Source: Nitrosopumilaceae archaeon (GTDB lineage: Archaea > Thermoproteota > Nitrososphaeria > Nitrososphaerales > Nitrosopumilaceae). Taken from it: 33,716 nt of DNA. The notes below the pieces were generated by a model, which was not told the DNA's origin, made no database searches, and saw only the letters and a program-made list of their open reading frames with translations. The stretch is from the NCBI GenBank assembly GCA_030041535.1, contig JASHNR010000016.1, positions 1-33,716 of the forward strand, in the 5' to 3' direction. Positions 7,095 through 14,735 of this stretch are shown here, piece after piece. Position 1 is the first letter of the stretch, and the number at the start of each line of letters is the position of its first letter. Made by a program: the position numbers and the translations under genes.

Positions 7095-7808
7095 TTACCC
7101 GTCCTTGTTGGTTCCAAAAAGAGATCTGTATTTAGAGAGATCAAGGGAGGTATCAAAATCTCTAGAATTTGAAAACTCGTTTCTTGTTGCTTTTTTCACA
7201 TGTTTGTCCAGTCTGCTGGCATACTCGAACATATTTTTTCGATCTGTTCCAATGTTGAGTATTCCTGTAATGTTGCTTTTAGTAGCTTTTAGGATCATTG
7301 GGGCAATGACATTAACTGTGTCCTTTGATGTCCACATATCGACAAATGCCTTATCGTATGGAAATGTGACTGGTCCGAAGCTGGTTCTTATAATAAGAGA
7401 ATTTTCGTATTGTCTTACGGCGCATTCGCCGCCAAGCTTTGACCAGGCATATTTGTTTATAGGCAAAATTTCATCGTCTTCCTTGTACTGTCCTTTTTTG
7501 CCCAAATAGACATAATCTGTAGAAATGTAGACTAGTCTTGTGTTTGATTCAATGCACGAGGTTGTAACATTGGCTGTCCCGACTATGTTATCTAAAATGG
7601 CTTTTTTTGGATCTTTCTCTAATTTTCGGTTATCTGTAAAGGCAGCCAAATGCAAGAACGTGTCTGGTTTGTTTTTTCTTATCTGCTCTACAATATTATC
7701 ATAATTTGAAACATCTAGCTCTTTTCGAGTCATCGAGATTATTGACGAGTCCAAGAGTTTTAGTTCTCTACCAAGCAATCCTGCTCCACCAGACATGAGA
7801 ATTTTCAT
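7095..7808 (-). CDS. rmlD: RmlD-like dTDP-4-keto-sugar reductase
   Basis: A 237-residue short-chain reductase of the RmlD subfamily. It has the cofactor loop GGAGLLG (7-13), the active-site STDYVY segment (96-101) and the Y120-AWS-K124 catalytic pair, followed by RTSFGP. In the classical pathway RmlD reduces dTDP-4-keto-rhamnose to dTDP-rhamnose. This protein is some 50 residues shorter than typical RmlD, with a reduced C-terminal substrate domain, so its substrate may be the C-methylated 4-keto sugar rather than plain 4-keto-rhamnose. That is inference from the neighbouring C-methyltransferase. It sits between rmlC and the methyltransferase in the same orientation. Confidence 0.78.
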   Translation of the reverse strand: MKILMSGGAGLLGRELKLLDSSIISMTRKELDVSNYDNIVEQIRKNKPDTFLHLAAFTDNRKLEKDPKKAILDNIVGTANVTTSCIESNTRLVYISTDYVYLGKKGQYKEDDEILPINKYAWSKLGGECAVRQYENSLIIRTSFGPVTFPYDKAFVDMWTSKDTVNVIAPMILKATKSNITGILNIGTDRKNMFEYASRLDKHVKKATRNEFSNSRDFDTSLDLSKYRSLFGTNKDG

Positions 7809-7851
7809 ACTTTGATGATCCTTGTCTTATTATTTTAATCTAGACGATTTA

Positions 7852-8406
7852 TCAATACACAAAATTGTTATCCGCGTTTTCCAGTGTAGGTAGCTCTAGA
7901 TCTTTTTTTATTACAATTGGCTTTCCTGCAGGCCACTTGATAGCCAAGCCTGGATCATTCCAGAGAATTCCCCTCTCATGATCTGGTGAATAGTCTGAGC
8001 TTACCTTGTATAACACATCTGCCTGGTCACTTAATACGTAAAACCCATGTGCAAAGCCCTCGGGTGCATAAAGTAGCCTATGGTTTTTGTCAGAGAGTGT
8101 CTCGCCCACCCATCTTCCGTATGTTGGTGAGCCCTTGCGGATATCAACTACGACGTCAAATATTTCTCCCTTTAGTGCCATCATTAGTTTTGCCTGTGCT
8201 TTTGGATTTTTTTGGTAGTGCAGTCCTCTTACGACTCCTTTTATCGAGTGAGAATAATTATCCTGTACAAATTTTGTGCCGACGCCATTTGCGCTAAACG
8301 CAGACTCTTTGAAGCTCTCCATGAAAAATCCACGATCATCTGAAAATGCTTGAGCTTCTACAAGTATTACCTCTGGGATTGCCAGTCTTGTAAATTTAAA
8401 TGGCAT
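7852..8406 (-). CDS. rmlC: dTDP-4-dehydrorhamnose 3,5-epimerase
   Basis: A cupin epimerase of about 184 residues acting on dTDP-4-keto-6-deoxyglucose. Diagnostic segments are DDRGFFMESF, VQDNYSHSIKGVVRGLHYQ (with the catalytic histidine), GEIFDVVVDIRKGSPTYG, APEGFAHGFYVLSD and YKVSSDYSPDHERGI. I place the start at ATG 8406 (MPFKFTRL) rather than 8427. The shorter form matches the family start, and the minus-strand sequence CCTATTTATC at 8428-8437 is a TATA-like box centred 26 bases before it. The longer start would sit inside that box. The gene follows the giant glycosyltransferase after a 39-base gap. Confidence 0.92.
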   Translation of the reverse strand: MPFKFTRLAIPEVILVEAQAFSDDRGFFMESFKESAFSANGVGTKFVQDNYSHSIKGVVRGLHYQKNPKAQAKLMMALKGEIFDVVVDIRKGSPTYGRWVGETLSDKNHRLLYAPEGFAHGFYVLSDQADVLYKVSSDYSPDHERGILWNDPGLAIKWPAGKPIVIKKDLELPTLENADNNFVY

Positions 8407-8427
8407 GAATAAAAGCAAAATTGGCAA

Positions 8428-8437
8428 GATAAATAGG
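8428..8437 (-). promoter_or_regulatory. TATA-like box of rmlC
   Basis: On the minus strand this reads CCTATTTATC, centred 26 bases before ATG 8406 and lying in the short gap after the giant glycosyltransferase gene. It supports the shorter RmlC start. Confidence 0.4.
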
Positions 8438-8445
8438 TTGGCGAA

Positions 8446-11400
8446 TTATGCGATTTTTTGCTCCACCATTTTACTTTCTTTTCTAGAATTTTCTTCATAC
8501 CAGAACTGATATGTAGATAAAATATTAGAGTGCTGGTCGTTTGGAAGTCCAAACTTTTGTCCAGAGGAGCCATATGTTGCAGCCCATGTTATGAGATTTT
8601 CATACTGGCCTAATACAACCTCTGGAAAAGCTTTTTGAAGGTCTGGTCTGTTTGCATAGATTTCAACAAGTAATGCAAGCGGCGTTTCTCTTATAGGAAT
8701 TCCCGAAGAGGAGAGACTGAAATCTTCTCGGAGGAGTGTCAAGTTTACATTGTAATAAGGATCTCTTTTCATCAGCACATCTTTCCATCTGTTTACAAAA
8801 GTCTTGGCATCATCTGAAGGCTGCCTAGTACCGCGACTTGCTCCTTCGTAGTGATATAGTTTGGCATAAGGAGTATAAACAATCAGGTATCCCTCTTTTC
8901 TTACTCGCAGACAAAAATCAACGTCATTGTATGCAACTTTCAAGGCAGGATCATATCCATTCACTTTTTTGTAGACATCTCTTTTAACCAGCATGCAAGA
9001 GCCAGTTACGGCACTATAATTTCGAAGCGTTTTGTTAAAACCGAAATAGCCGTTATAAAGATGATTAATGTGACGGAATGCGTGTCCTGCTATGCCTCCA
9101 ACTCCAAGCACCACTCCAGCATGCTGAATTGTCTGTCCTGCGATAAGGCCTGTGTGTGCAGAAGCATCTGGGTATATGAGCTGGGCACCAACAATGCCCA
9201 CCTCCTCTCTTTGACATGGACCAAGCATGGACTCGATCCAATTTTCTGCAATCACTTCTAGATCGTCATTCATGGTAAGAAGATATTCGCCATTTGCATA
9301 TTTTTCTGCAAAGTTGAAAAGATTTGGAATGTTAAACTCTTTTTCATATCTAATTACTTTATGTTTTAGAGACTTGTAAAGTTCCAGCGCTTCCTTTTTT
9401 TCACTTAGATGGTCTACAACAATAATCTCATAGTTATCATAGGTAGTTTTCTTTTCTATGCTAGATAACAGTCTTGATAGCAGATCAGGTCTATCGCGTG
9501 TTGTTATTATTATGGAGACAAGTGGTTTTTTGGTCAGGTTATAATTTATCTTGAAATATCCAAGTTCAGGAAGATATTCTGGAGCTCCGTCAATTTTCCT
9601 TCTTTCTAGCGCCTCTTCAAGGGCTTTTTTTGCAGCAACCTGTGCATATGGTTTTACGTTACCACCCGAAGCTGTTGAAGTAGCAATATTTCTCCAACCA
9701 TACAACAGTCTAGGAATGTGATGTATTTGGCTTGTCTTTTCAACAGCTCTTAAGACCAAATCATAGTCTTGGGAGCCGTCAAAGCCTCTGCGAAAACCAC
9801 CCAATTCATGCAAAAGAGATGCCTTGTACACCATAAAATGAACCATGTAGTGACATGTCATCAACAGATCAGGCGAGTAATCAGGTTTGAAGAACGGATC
9901 AATTCTTTCTCCTTCCGGACTGATGTGGTTTTCATCTGAATAAATAATTTCTAAGTTAGGATTATTATTAATAGATTTTACAACCTCGTATAGTGCATCT
10001 TGGTATATTTCATCATCATGGTCAAGCAATCCGACATAGTGGCCTGTAACCATGGAGAGTGCTTCATTTGATGCACCAGCTATGTTTTGGTTTTTTTCAA
10101 GAAATTTTATTTTTATTCTCTTGTCCTTGTTTGCATATTCCTGCAAGACAGATCGTATGTGAGATGCCGTAGAGGCATCATCTGCTATGCACAATTCCCA
10201 GTTTTCATAGATTTGTCCTCTAACAGAATCAATGGCTAGGCGCAGCCATTTTTCATCTATGTTGTACACAGGCATTACAATACTAATTTTTGGCTTGAGT
10301 TTGAAATTGGCAATCTCCTTTTTCATGTTTGAAATCTCTATTTCGTTGAAATTTTGAAACTCTTTCCAGTTTTTTAGTTGTGTTTTAGATTGAATTGGTT
10401 GATCTAAAAATCTAGTCCCTTTTTGTTTGAAAAAATCCAACGTCATTTTTGTAGAACGTTTTACCCCATAAGCGCTTGAGAATCGCATGAACTGCAATAC
10501 AAGATATAGAAAAGCGCCTCGCCTAGTATTATGTGGAAAGACACTAGATAACATATGTTGTACTTTTAGAAATAATTTCCATGATATACTATTTTTAATA
10601 GTTGAGAGTTCCTCGGTAAGCTTTGTCCTTTCATTTTCTTTTTCTTGTACTGCACGATGTGCAATATCCAAGTATGATTGTAATTCTTTTCTTGCAGTTG
10701 ATTCTTTTTGTACCAGCTCTTCTTGTTGTTGTTTTTCAGCTGTAGTCTTGGCTAGTAGCTCTTCTTGTTGTTGTTTTTCTTCTAGAAGGTTTGATATTTT
10801 CGATTCTTGTTCACGTTTTTGTTTAGATATGACATCAATCTCATTGAGTTTCTGCAGTTCTTCTTCATAGAACTTTTTATGTCTAGTTATTAGAGCAATT
10901 TCTGTTGAATCCCCTATCTTGGAGACTTCTGTATTTATTGCCCAATTTAGTAAATTTTTTAGTTCGCCTTTAGCTGCTTCTGGAAATACACGGCACAGGT
11001 CATCACGCGAAGAGTATACGAAGAGGAGCGCCCCCATAGGGTTATTTTCTAATTCGGATGTTAACGTGGTATAGTCATCATCGCCTTTTATTTTTTGATA
11101 CAGAACTCTATATGGCAAATAGGTATAATTGCTAAGGTTTTGATTAGTATCAGATTTTTTATTTTGGTTTATTTCATTATAATTCCTAGATAGTTGATCA
11201 AGTAATTCTCTTAATGCAGACCTTTCAGTATTAAGCAAGGCTTTTGAAATAACAGAGAATCTAAGTACGTGATCTTTTATTTCAAACAAAAGTCTGAGGC
11301 CTATTCCCAATACATTTTGTGAGTGAAAGTTTGAATATTCCTGTAATGCTAACGTAAAATATTGATCAGTTATCTTTGAGTGCAATAATTTATACAAATA

Positions 11401-12117
11401 TTCATTTGGTACTTTTTGTTGATTTTTAAAAAAGCGAAACCACTCTAGGAAATGTAAATGCGTGTTTTCTGCAAATTCAAAATCGATCATAGTGATCTGA
11501 TCTTCATTTAAAAACAGATTCTTTGGAATAAAATCTCCGTTGCTATATCTTTTGGATGTTTGTTGATTTTTTAGGTATTGTAGAGTATGTGAAAGGAGTT
11601 CTTTTATGAGATCTGCCTCTTTTTGATTGGGGTTATAAATTGCTATAAATTTTTGATGTAAAGAATCTACTTCTGCTTTCAGGCTTTCAAAGGATGAAGG
11701 GATTGATTTTGAGTTCAGATAGTTGTAAAAATGCATTAGTCTTTCAAACATATGTTCAATTTTGGTTTCGTCAGGATGATCTGATAATAATCGATCTAAA
11801 CTCTTACCATTAATTCCTTGTTCAACAAGAAACTTTCTATCATCTATTTCAGTTAGACCTATTGGTCTTGAGATTCCATTTTGTAAATATATTTCATACA
11901 TTTTTTTTTGTAGGTTAAACTCATTTTCCATTAGTTCATTAGAAAATTTATAAAATTTAATTACCAACAACGGATTTGAGTTCGATAGCACTAGAATGTT
12001 TATTCTGCTTTTATCATATTGTCTATAAGACCCACTACCAATTAGAATATGTGACATACGTTCATGCAGTGGGATCTCGTATTGTTCACAGATTTTTTTA
12101 ATGGTATCTCTAATCAT
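8446..12117 (-). CDS. Kinase-like / coiled-coil / tandem GT2 glycosyltransferase fusion
   Basis: A very large cytoplasmic protein of about 1223 residues (numbers below count from the earlier ATG at 12168). Residues 40-245 resemble an aminoglycoside-phosphotransferase or LPS-kinase-like fold: VIKFYK (ATP lysine), NGDFIPKN (catalytic Asp 212, with Asn in place of the usual His) and MIDFEFAE (metal Asp). Residues 374-437 form an AFPEV-type module. Residues 437-530 are a glutamine/glutamate-rich coiled coil with a 14-residue repeat (EKQQQEEL twice), ending in SISWKL. Two GT2 domains follow: 627-840 (ISIVMPVYN, DDAS, LDHDDE) and 881-1135 (VSIIITTRDR, MNDDLE, NDVDFCLRVR). A second AFPEV module closes the protein (1160-1232). 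The layout suggests a processive polymerase linked to a chain-terminating kinase. An AGGA sequence before ATG 12117 favours that start; it overlaps the methyltransferase gene by 8 bases. Acceptor and donor are unknown. Confidence 0.85.
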   Translation of the reverse strand: MIRDTIKKICEQYEIPLHERMSHILIGSGSYRQYDKSRINILVLSNSNPLLVIKFYKFSNELMENEFNLQKKMYEIYLQNGISRPIGLTEIDDRKFLVEQGINGKSLDRLLSDHPDETKIEHMFERLMHFYNYLNSKSIPSSFESLKAEVDSLHQKFIAIYNPNQKEADLIKELLSHTLQYLKNQQTSKRYSNGDFIPKNLFLNEDQITMIDFEFAENTHLHFLEWFRFFKNQQKVPNEYLYKLLHSKITDQYFTLALQEYSNFHSQNVLGIGLRLLFEIKDHVLRFSVISKALLNTERSALRELLDQLSRNYNEINQNKKSDTNQNLSNYTYLPYRVLYQKIKGDDDYTTLTSELENNPMGALLFVYSSRDDLCRVFPEAAKGELKNLLNWAINTEVSKIGDSTEIALITRHKKFYEEELQKLNEIDVISKQKREQESKISNLLEEKQQQEELLAKTTAEKQQQEELVQKESTARKELQSYLDIAHRAVQEKENERTKLTEELSTIKNSISWKLFLKVQHMLSSVFPHNTRRGAFLYLVLQFMRFSSAYGVKRSTKMTLDFFKQKGTRFLDQPIQSKTQLKNWKEFQNFNEIEISNMKKEIANFKLKPKISIVMPVYNIDEKWLRLAIDSVRGQIYENWELCIADDASTASHIRSVLQEYANKDKRIKIKFLEKNQNIAGASNEALSMVTGHYVGLLDHDDEIYQDALYEVVKSINNNPNLEIIYSDENHISPEGERIDPFFKPDYSPDLLMTCHYMVHFMVYKASLLHELGGFRRGFDGSQDYDLVLRAVEKTSQIHHIPRLLYGWRNIATSTASGGNVKPYAQVAAKKALEEALERRKIDGAPEYLPELGYFKINYNLTKKPLVSIIITTRDRPDLLSRLLSSIEKKTTYDNYEIIVVDHLSEKKEALELYKSLKHKVIRYEKEFNIPNLFNFAEKYANGEYLLTMNDDLEVIAENWIESMLGPCQREEVGIVGAQLIYPDASAHTGLIAGQTIQHAGVVLGVGGIAGHAFRHINHLYNGYFGFNKTLRNYSAVTGSCMLVKRDVYKKVNGYDPALKVAYNDVDFCLRVRKEGYLIVYTPYAKLYHYEGASRGTRQPSDDAKTFVNRWKDVLMKRDPYYNVNLTLLREDFSLSSSGIPIRETPLALLVEIYANRPDLQKAFPEVVLGQYENLITWAATYGSSGQKFGLPNDQHSNILSTYQFWYEENSRKESKMVEQKIA

Positions 12118-13147
12118 GGATGACATCTTTCCTAGCAATAATTGAGTAAGACGGATATAGATTTCCAAGTTCGCTACTTGAGAATATTTTGTAAAGTCTT
12201 CTTAATTTTTCATTAAAACTACTTATGGTACCTTCTATTCCTTCATGTTCATCAATGTAATCAAGATTTTCAACTAAATAAGATGATGCATCTTCTTTAG
12301 AAAGATCTATGAATGCATATGGCAGTTTATAATCAGGTAATGCAGCGTAAAAATTCATGGTCTTGAAACCTGCATGTAATAACATTTTTTCATAGTCTTT
12401 TTTACCATGTGTGAATACTCTCAGTTTCTTTCCTGTTTCAGTTTCAAAAATTCTTTCCGCCGTTTCTTTTTCAAGATAGACTAGATCTCGAAAACCAGTA
12501 TGATCATCACGTTCTCCTAAAAGATATTTGAGACCGTATTTGTTTTCAATTCCAATATATAACGCACCGCCTGGTTTCAGAATATCGTAACATTCATTCA
12601 GGATTTTTTGTTGTAGTTCCATAGGATCGCCATCGCTGAAATTACCCACCCATTCTAAGACCCCATTGATAATAATCAAGTCAAATTGATTAGATTCAAA
12701 AATACCGTCAGCGATATTTGCCACTACATATTGAATATTTTTCCTTTCTTCCTGCTCTGCGATTTTTTTAATAAGTTTTATCTTTTCAGGATTACCTTCA
12801 ACTGTCACTACATTACAAAGTCGTGATAGTGGAATTGTTATCTGCCCCCAACCAGCTCCAAGATCTAATGCAAAGTCAGTTTTTTTCACATCCATCAAGA
12901 AAAGAAAATTATCTCGATTCTGACTTGTTATTATCTTATGAAGCCACGGATGACTCTTGCCATATAATTCGTCACTGACTTCTTGCCAATTTTTTTCTGT
13001 TAATTTTTCAATGAATTTATCATAATCATATATATCTATATCGAATAGTCTTATCTTGTCATGTTTGTCGAAATATGAAAAAGTTACATCATCTAACTTA
13101 GATAACTTGGCTTTGTCTTTAAATCGTATTTTAATATCATTGTACAT
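12110..13147 (-). CDS. Class I SAM-dependent methyltransferase, WbdD-like partner
   Basis: A 345-residue protein with a Rossmann methyltransferase core: motif I ALDLGAGWGQ (93-102), the acidic end of strand 2 in VTVEGNP (114-120), VVANIADG, then FDLIIINGVLEWVG and ILKPGGALYIGIENKYGL. The N-terminal 70 residues and the C-terminal YLVENLDYIDEHEG region are not recognised. Its 3' end overlaps the start of the kinase-like giant gene, indicating translational coupling. Bacterial WbdD, which ends O-antigen chains, joins a methyltransferase, a kinase and a coiled coil in one chain, and here the same three parts are encoded by two overlapping genes. I therefore infer that it methylates the terminal sugar or terminal phosphate of the glycan. 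A simple O-methyltransferase on the repeat unit is the alternative. Confidence 0.78.
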   Translation of the reverse strand: MYNDIKIRFKDKAKLSKLDDVTFSYFDKHDKIRLFDIDIYDYDKFIEKLTEKNWQEVSDELYGKSHPWLHKIITSQNRDNFLFLMDVKKTDFALDLGAGWGQITIPLSRLCNVVTVEGNPEKIKLIKKIAEQEERKNIQYVVANIADGIFESNQFDLIIINGVLEWVGNFSDGDPMELQQKILNECYDILKPGGALYIGIENKYGLKYLLGERDDHTGFRDLVYLEKETAERIFETETGKKLRVFTHGKKDYEKMLLHAGFKTMNFYAALPDYKLPYAFIDLSKEDASSYLVENLDYIDEHEGIEGTISSFNEKLRRLYKIFSSSELGNLYPSYSIIARKDVIHD

Positions 13148-13210
13148 ATATTCGCCTTAAATTATTAGTGTTTAGCGTGTACCAATATTATGTTTTTCAT
13201 GTTCAACATG

Positions 13211-13336
13211 TTACAGCCAATTTAGAATAAATTCAAGATATTGATAGATAATCTGTAATGAGTGAAAATTGCCTTTTATTTCTTCCAGACTAACTCTCAA
13301 AAAATCTTCTTTGAAATATGTATCATTTTCATCCGA
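13211..13336 (-). pseudogene. Remnant resembling a TylF/macrocin-type O-methyltransferase
   Basis: Between the two methyl/sulfo-transferase genes the minus strand has an open stretch of 41 codons with no start, encoding DENDTYFKEDFLRVSLEEIK and then GNFHSLQII, before a stop at 13211. The F-x-x-VSLEE-[IV]-K-x-NF pattern is the one found in TylF-type macrocin O-methyltransferases. Upstream in the same frame is a stop at 13337. No more of such an enzyme can be traced on either side. I read it as a fragment of a deleted sugar O-methyltransferase; chance similarity cannot be excluded for so short a piece. Confidence 0.4.
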
Positions 13337-13337
13337 C

Positions 13338-13374
13338 TATATCTAATCTATCTATTGAATTCAAATTAGATATA
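13338..13374. repeat. 10-base inverted repeat at the sulfotransferase 3' end
   Basis: Perfect arms TATATCTAAT (13338-13347) and ATTAGATATA (13365-13374) flank a 17-base loop that itself contains the palindrome TTGAATTCAA. The right arm covers the TAA stop of the sulfotransferase. It could fold in RNA as a 3' hairpin, but no T-run follows directly in the minus direction, so a terminator role is only possible. Confidence 0.4.
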
Positions 13375-14430
13375 ATTCAACTCTCTCATCATATTTGATG
13401 ATATAGACATTATTTCTTCTTCTTGCTTCTTATTGAAGTATTTTTTATACAATCCTAAAGAATTAGAATCAGGTTTTCTTTTTACGTTATCAAAATTCCA
13501 CTCCATTCCAGGCGATTTTAAATCTGGATGAGGTTTGTTAGCAACATCTAACATTGACTCTTCGAATGGAATTCCTAGAAAGTCTGTTATCATTCTAATT
13601 GTATTACTTGGTTCTGTTACAAGATCCTCATATTTGATTCCTATCACAGGTAATCCTCGTTCCTTGTACTTTAGATACGTAGTGTTCTTTACTAGCCATT
13701 CCAAGGTTAAAAGTCCAATTAGTTTGTTTTTGAATTTTTTTATTTTTTGAATTTCAGATGAAAAGTTATTCTGTATGAATAGATTATCATTTATCCATGA
13801 TTCATACTGTTTAATGGTAGTCTTAATGTTTGGACTTGACTTATGAAGAAGGTTGTACATAGAAGAGACTCTATCCCTAACATCTCTTATCATGAATATT
13901 ATAGGTTGATTATTGTATAACTTTCTCATATGATCAGAGATATTTTGATGAGATTCCAGTGGAAAGGAATTAAGATCATTATTTAAGAGGCATTCACTTA
14001 CTCCTATTGCTTTCAGGCCTAGCAGTTTCTTATTTGATTCAAAAATTTTTTGGCATTTTAGAACTGGCGGATAAACAATGCAATCATATGAATTTCCTTC
14101 TTCAAGACAAGTAACCATGCTGTGACAATTTAAGATTCGTTTCATCAGTGTTGTACCGCTTCGTCCAGCACCAAAGACAAAAATCAAATCAGGTAATGAG
14201 TTCCATACAGGGTGTGGTAGAAAGTTATCAAATTTATTTGCTTGATAATAGAATTCAGCATGATTTGCTAGAAAATCAAATGCTCCTGGGTCATCATACA
14301 AGTTCTGTGATGCATGTGTAGCCCATGTAAGAAGATTTTTTAAATTACCTTCTTGTACTTCGGGAAATGCTTGTTGAAGGGTCTCGCTTTTACCATAATA
14401 TACCAGTAGTAAATTGATTGACTCGAACAT
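13366..14430 (-). CDS. PAPS-dependent sulfotransferase with N-terminal AFPEV module
   Basis: A 354-residue enzyme likely transferring sulfate from PAPS to a sugar hydroxyl. The 5'-phosphosulfate loop is GAGRSGTT (87-94), followed by LEEGN. The 3'-phosphate motif is IRDVRDRVSSMY (181-192), and VIGIKYEDLVTEPSNTI plus DFLGIPFEE are typical of family-3 sulfotransferases. The first 69 residues are a separate module (LLLVYY, AFPEVQEGNLKNLLTWA, HAEFYY) that also occurs twice in the giant glycosyltransferase of the same locus. APS kinase at 2859-3383 could provide the PAPS. The protein has no signal peptide, so it acts in the cytoplasm, before export by the ABC transporter encoded divergently. The start ATG at 14430 has a TTTATAAC box upstream. 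Confidence 0.88.
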   Translation of the reverse strand: MFESINLLLVYYGKSETLQQAFPEVQEGNLKNLLTWATHASQNLYDDPGAFDFLANHAEFYYQANKFDNFLPHPVWNSLPDLIFVFGAGRSGTTLMKRILNCHSMVTCLEEGNSYDCIVYPPVLKCQKIFESNKKLLGLKAIGVSECLLNNDLNSFPLESHQNISDHMRKLYNNQPIIFMIRDVRDRVSSMYNLLHKSSPNIKTTIKQYESWINDNLFIQNNFSSEIQKIKKFKNKLIGLLTLEWLVKNTTYLKYKERGLPVIGIKYEDLVTEPSNTIRMITDFLGIPFEESMLDVANKPHPDLKSPGMEWNFDNVKRKPDSNSLGLYKKYFNKKQEEEIMSISSNMMRELNYI

Positions 14431-14457
14431 CTTCCATGGTACAATAGGTCATCTTAT

Positions 14458-14465
14458 GTTATAAA
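14458..14465 (-). promoter_or_regulatory. TATA box of the leftward glycan genes
   Basis: On the minus strand this reads TTTATAAC, centred about 31 bases before the sulfotransferase ATG (14430), allowing a leader of a few bases. Confidence 0.45.
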
Positions 14466-14516
14466 TTCAATAAAAATTGAGATTACAGGTAGATTATCTA
14501 TACAAATTATTTTTGA

Positions 14517-14654
14517 ATCAAATGGTATGAACCTAACGAATTTTGTTCTATTCATACACATGTAAAATATAACGAGTTAAAGCAAATAGAAATGATGACG
14601 TATTTGATTGGTGCATTAGTAAAAGGAAGAACGTTTGATACCATATTGGAATAA
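14517..14654 (+). other. Divergent intergenic region with a short coding-like fragment
   Basis: The 305-base gap 14431-14735 separates the sulfotransferase from the ABC permease and carries a promoter at each end. Between them is a 45-codon open stretch without a proper start for most of its length. It encodes WYEPNEFCSIHTHVKYNELK and MMTYLIGALVKGRTFDTILE before a TAA. The composition looks protein-like but I cannot place it in a family. It may be a gene remnant; an internal ATG at 14592 would give only about 20 residues. Confidence 0.25.
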
Positions 14655-14707
14655 AGGTTGGGCTCTATTAGCTAACGATATCATATTTTTACAGGTTAAT
14701 ATTTTGG

Positions 14708-14715
14708 TTATAATC
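14708..14715 (+). promoter_or_regulatory. TATA box of the ABC exporter genes
   Basis: TTATAATC is centred 24-25 bases before ATG 14736. It fits a leaderless start there and argues against the GTG at 14724. Confidence 0.5.
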
Positions 14716-14735
14716 TACAAAAAGTGTGTTATAAT

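Noticed and set aside
10699-10790. Short tandem DNA repeat taken as a possible minisatellite or CRISPR-like element
   Set aside because: It is the coding sequence of two coiled-coil repeats (EKQQQEEL) in the giant protein, with no spacer structure.
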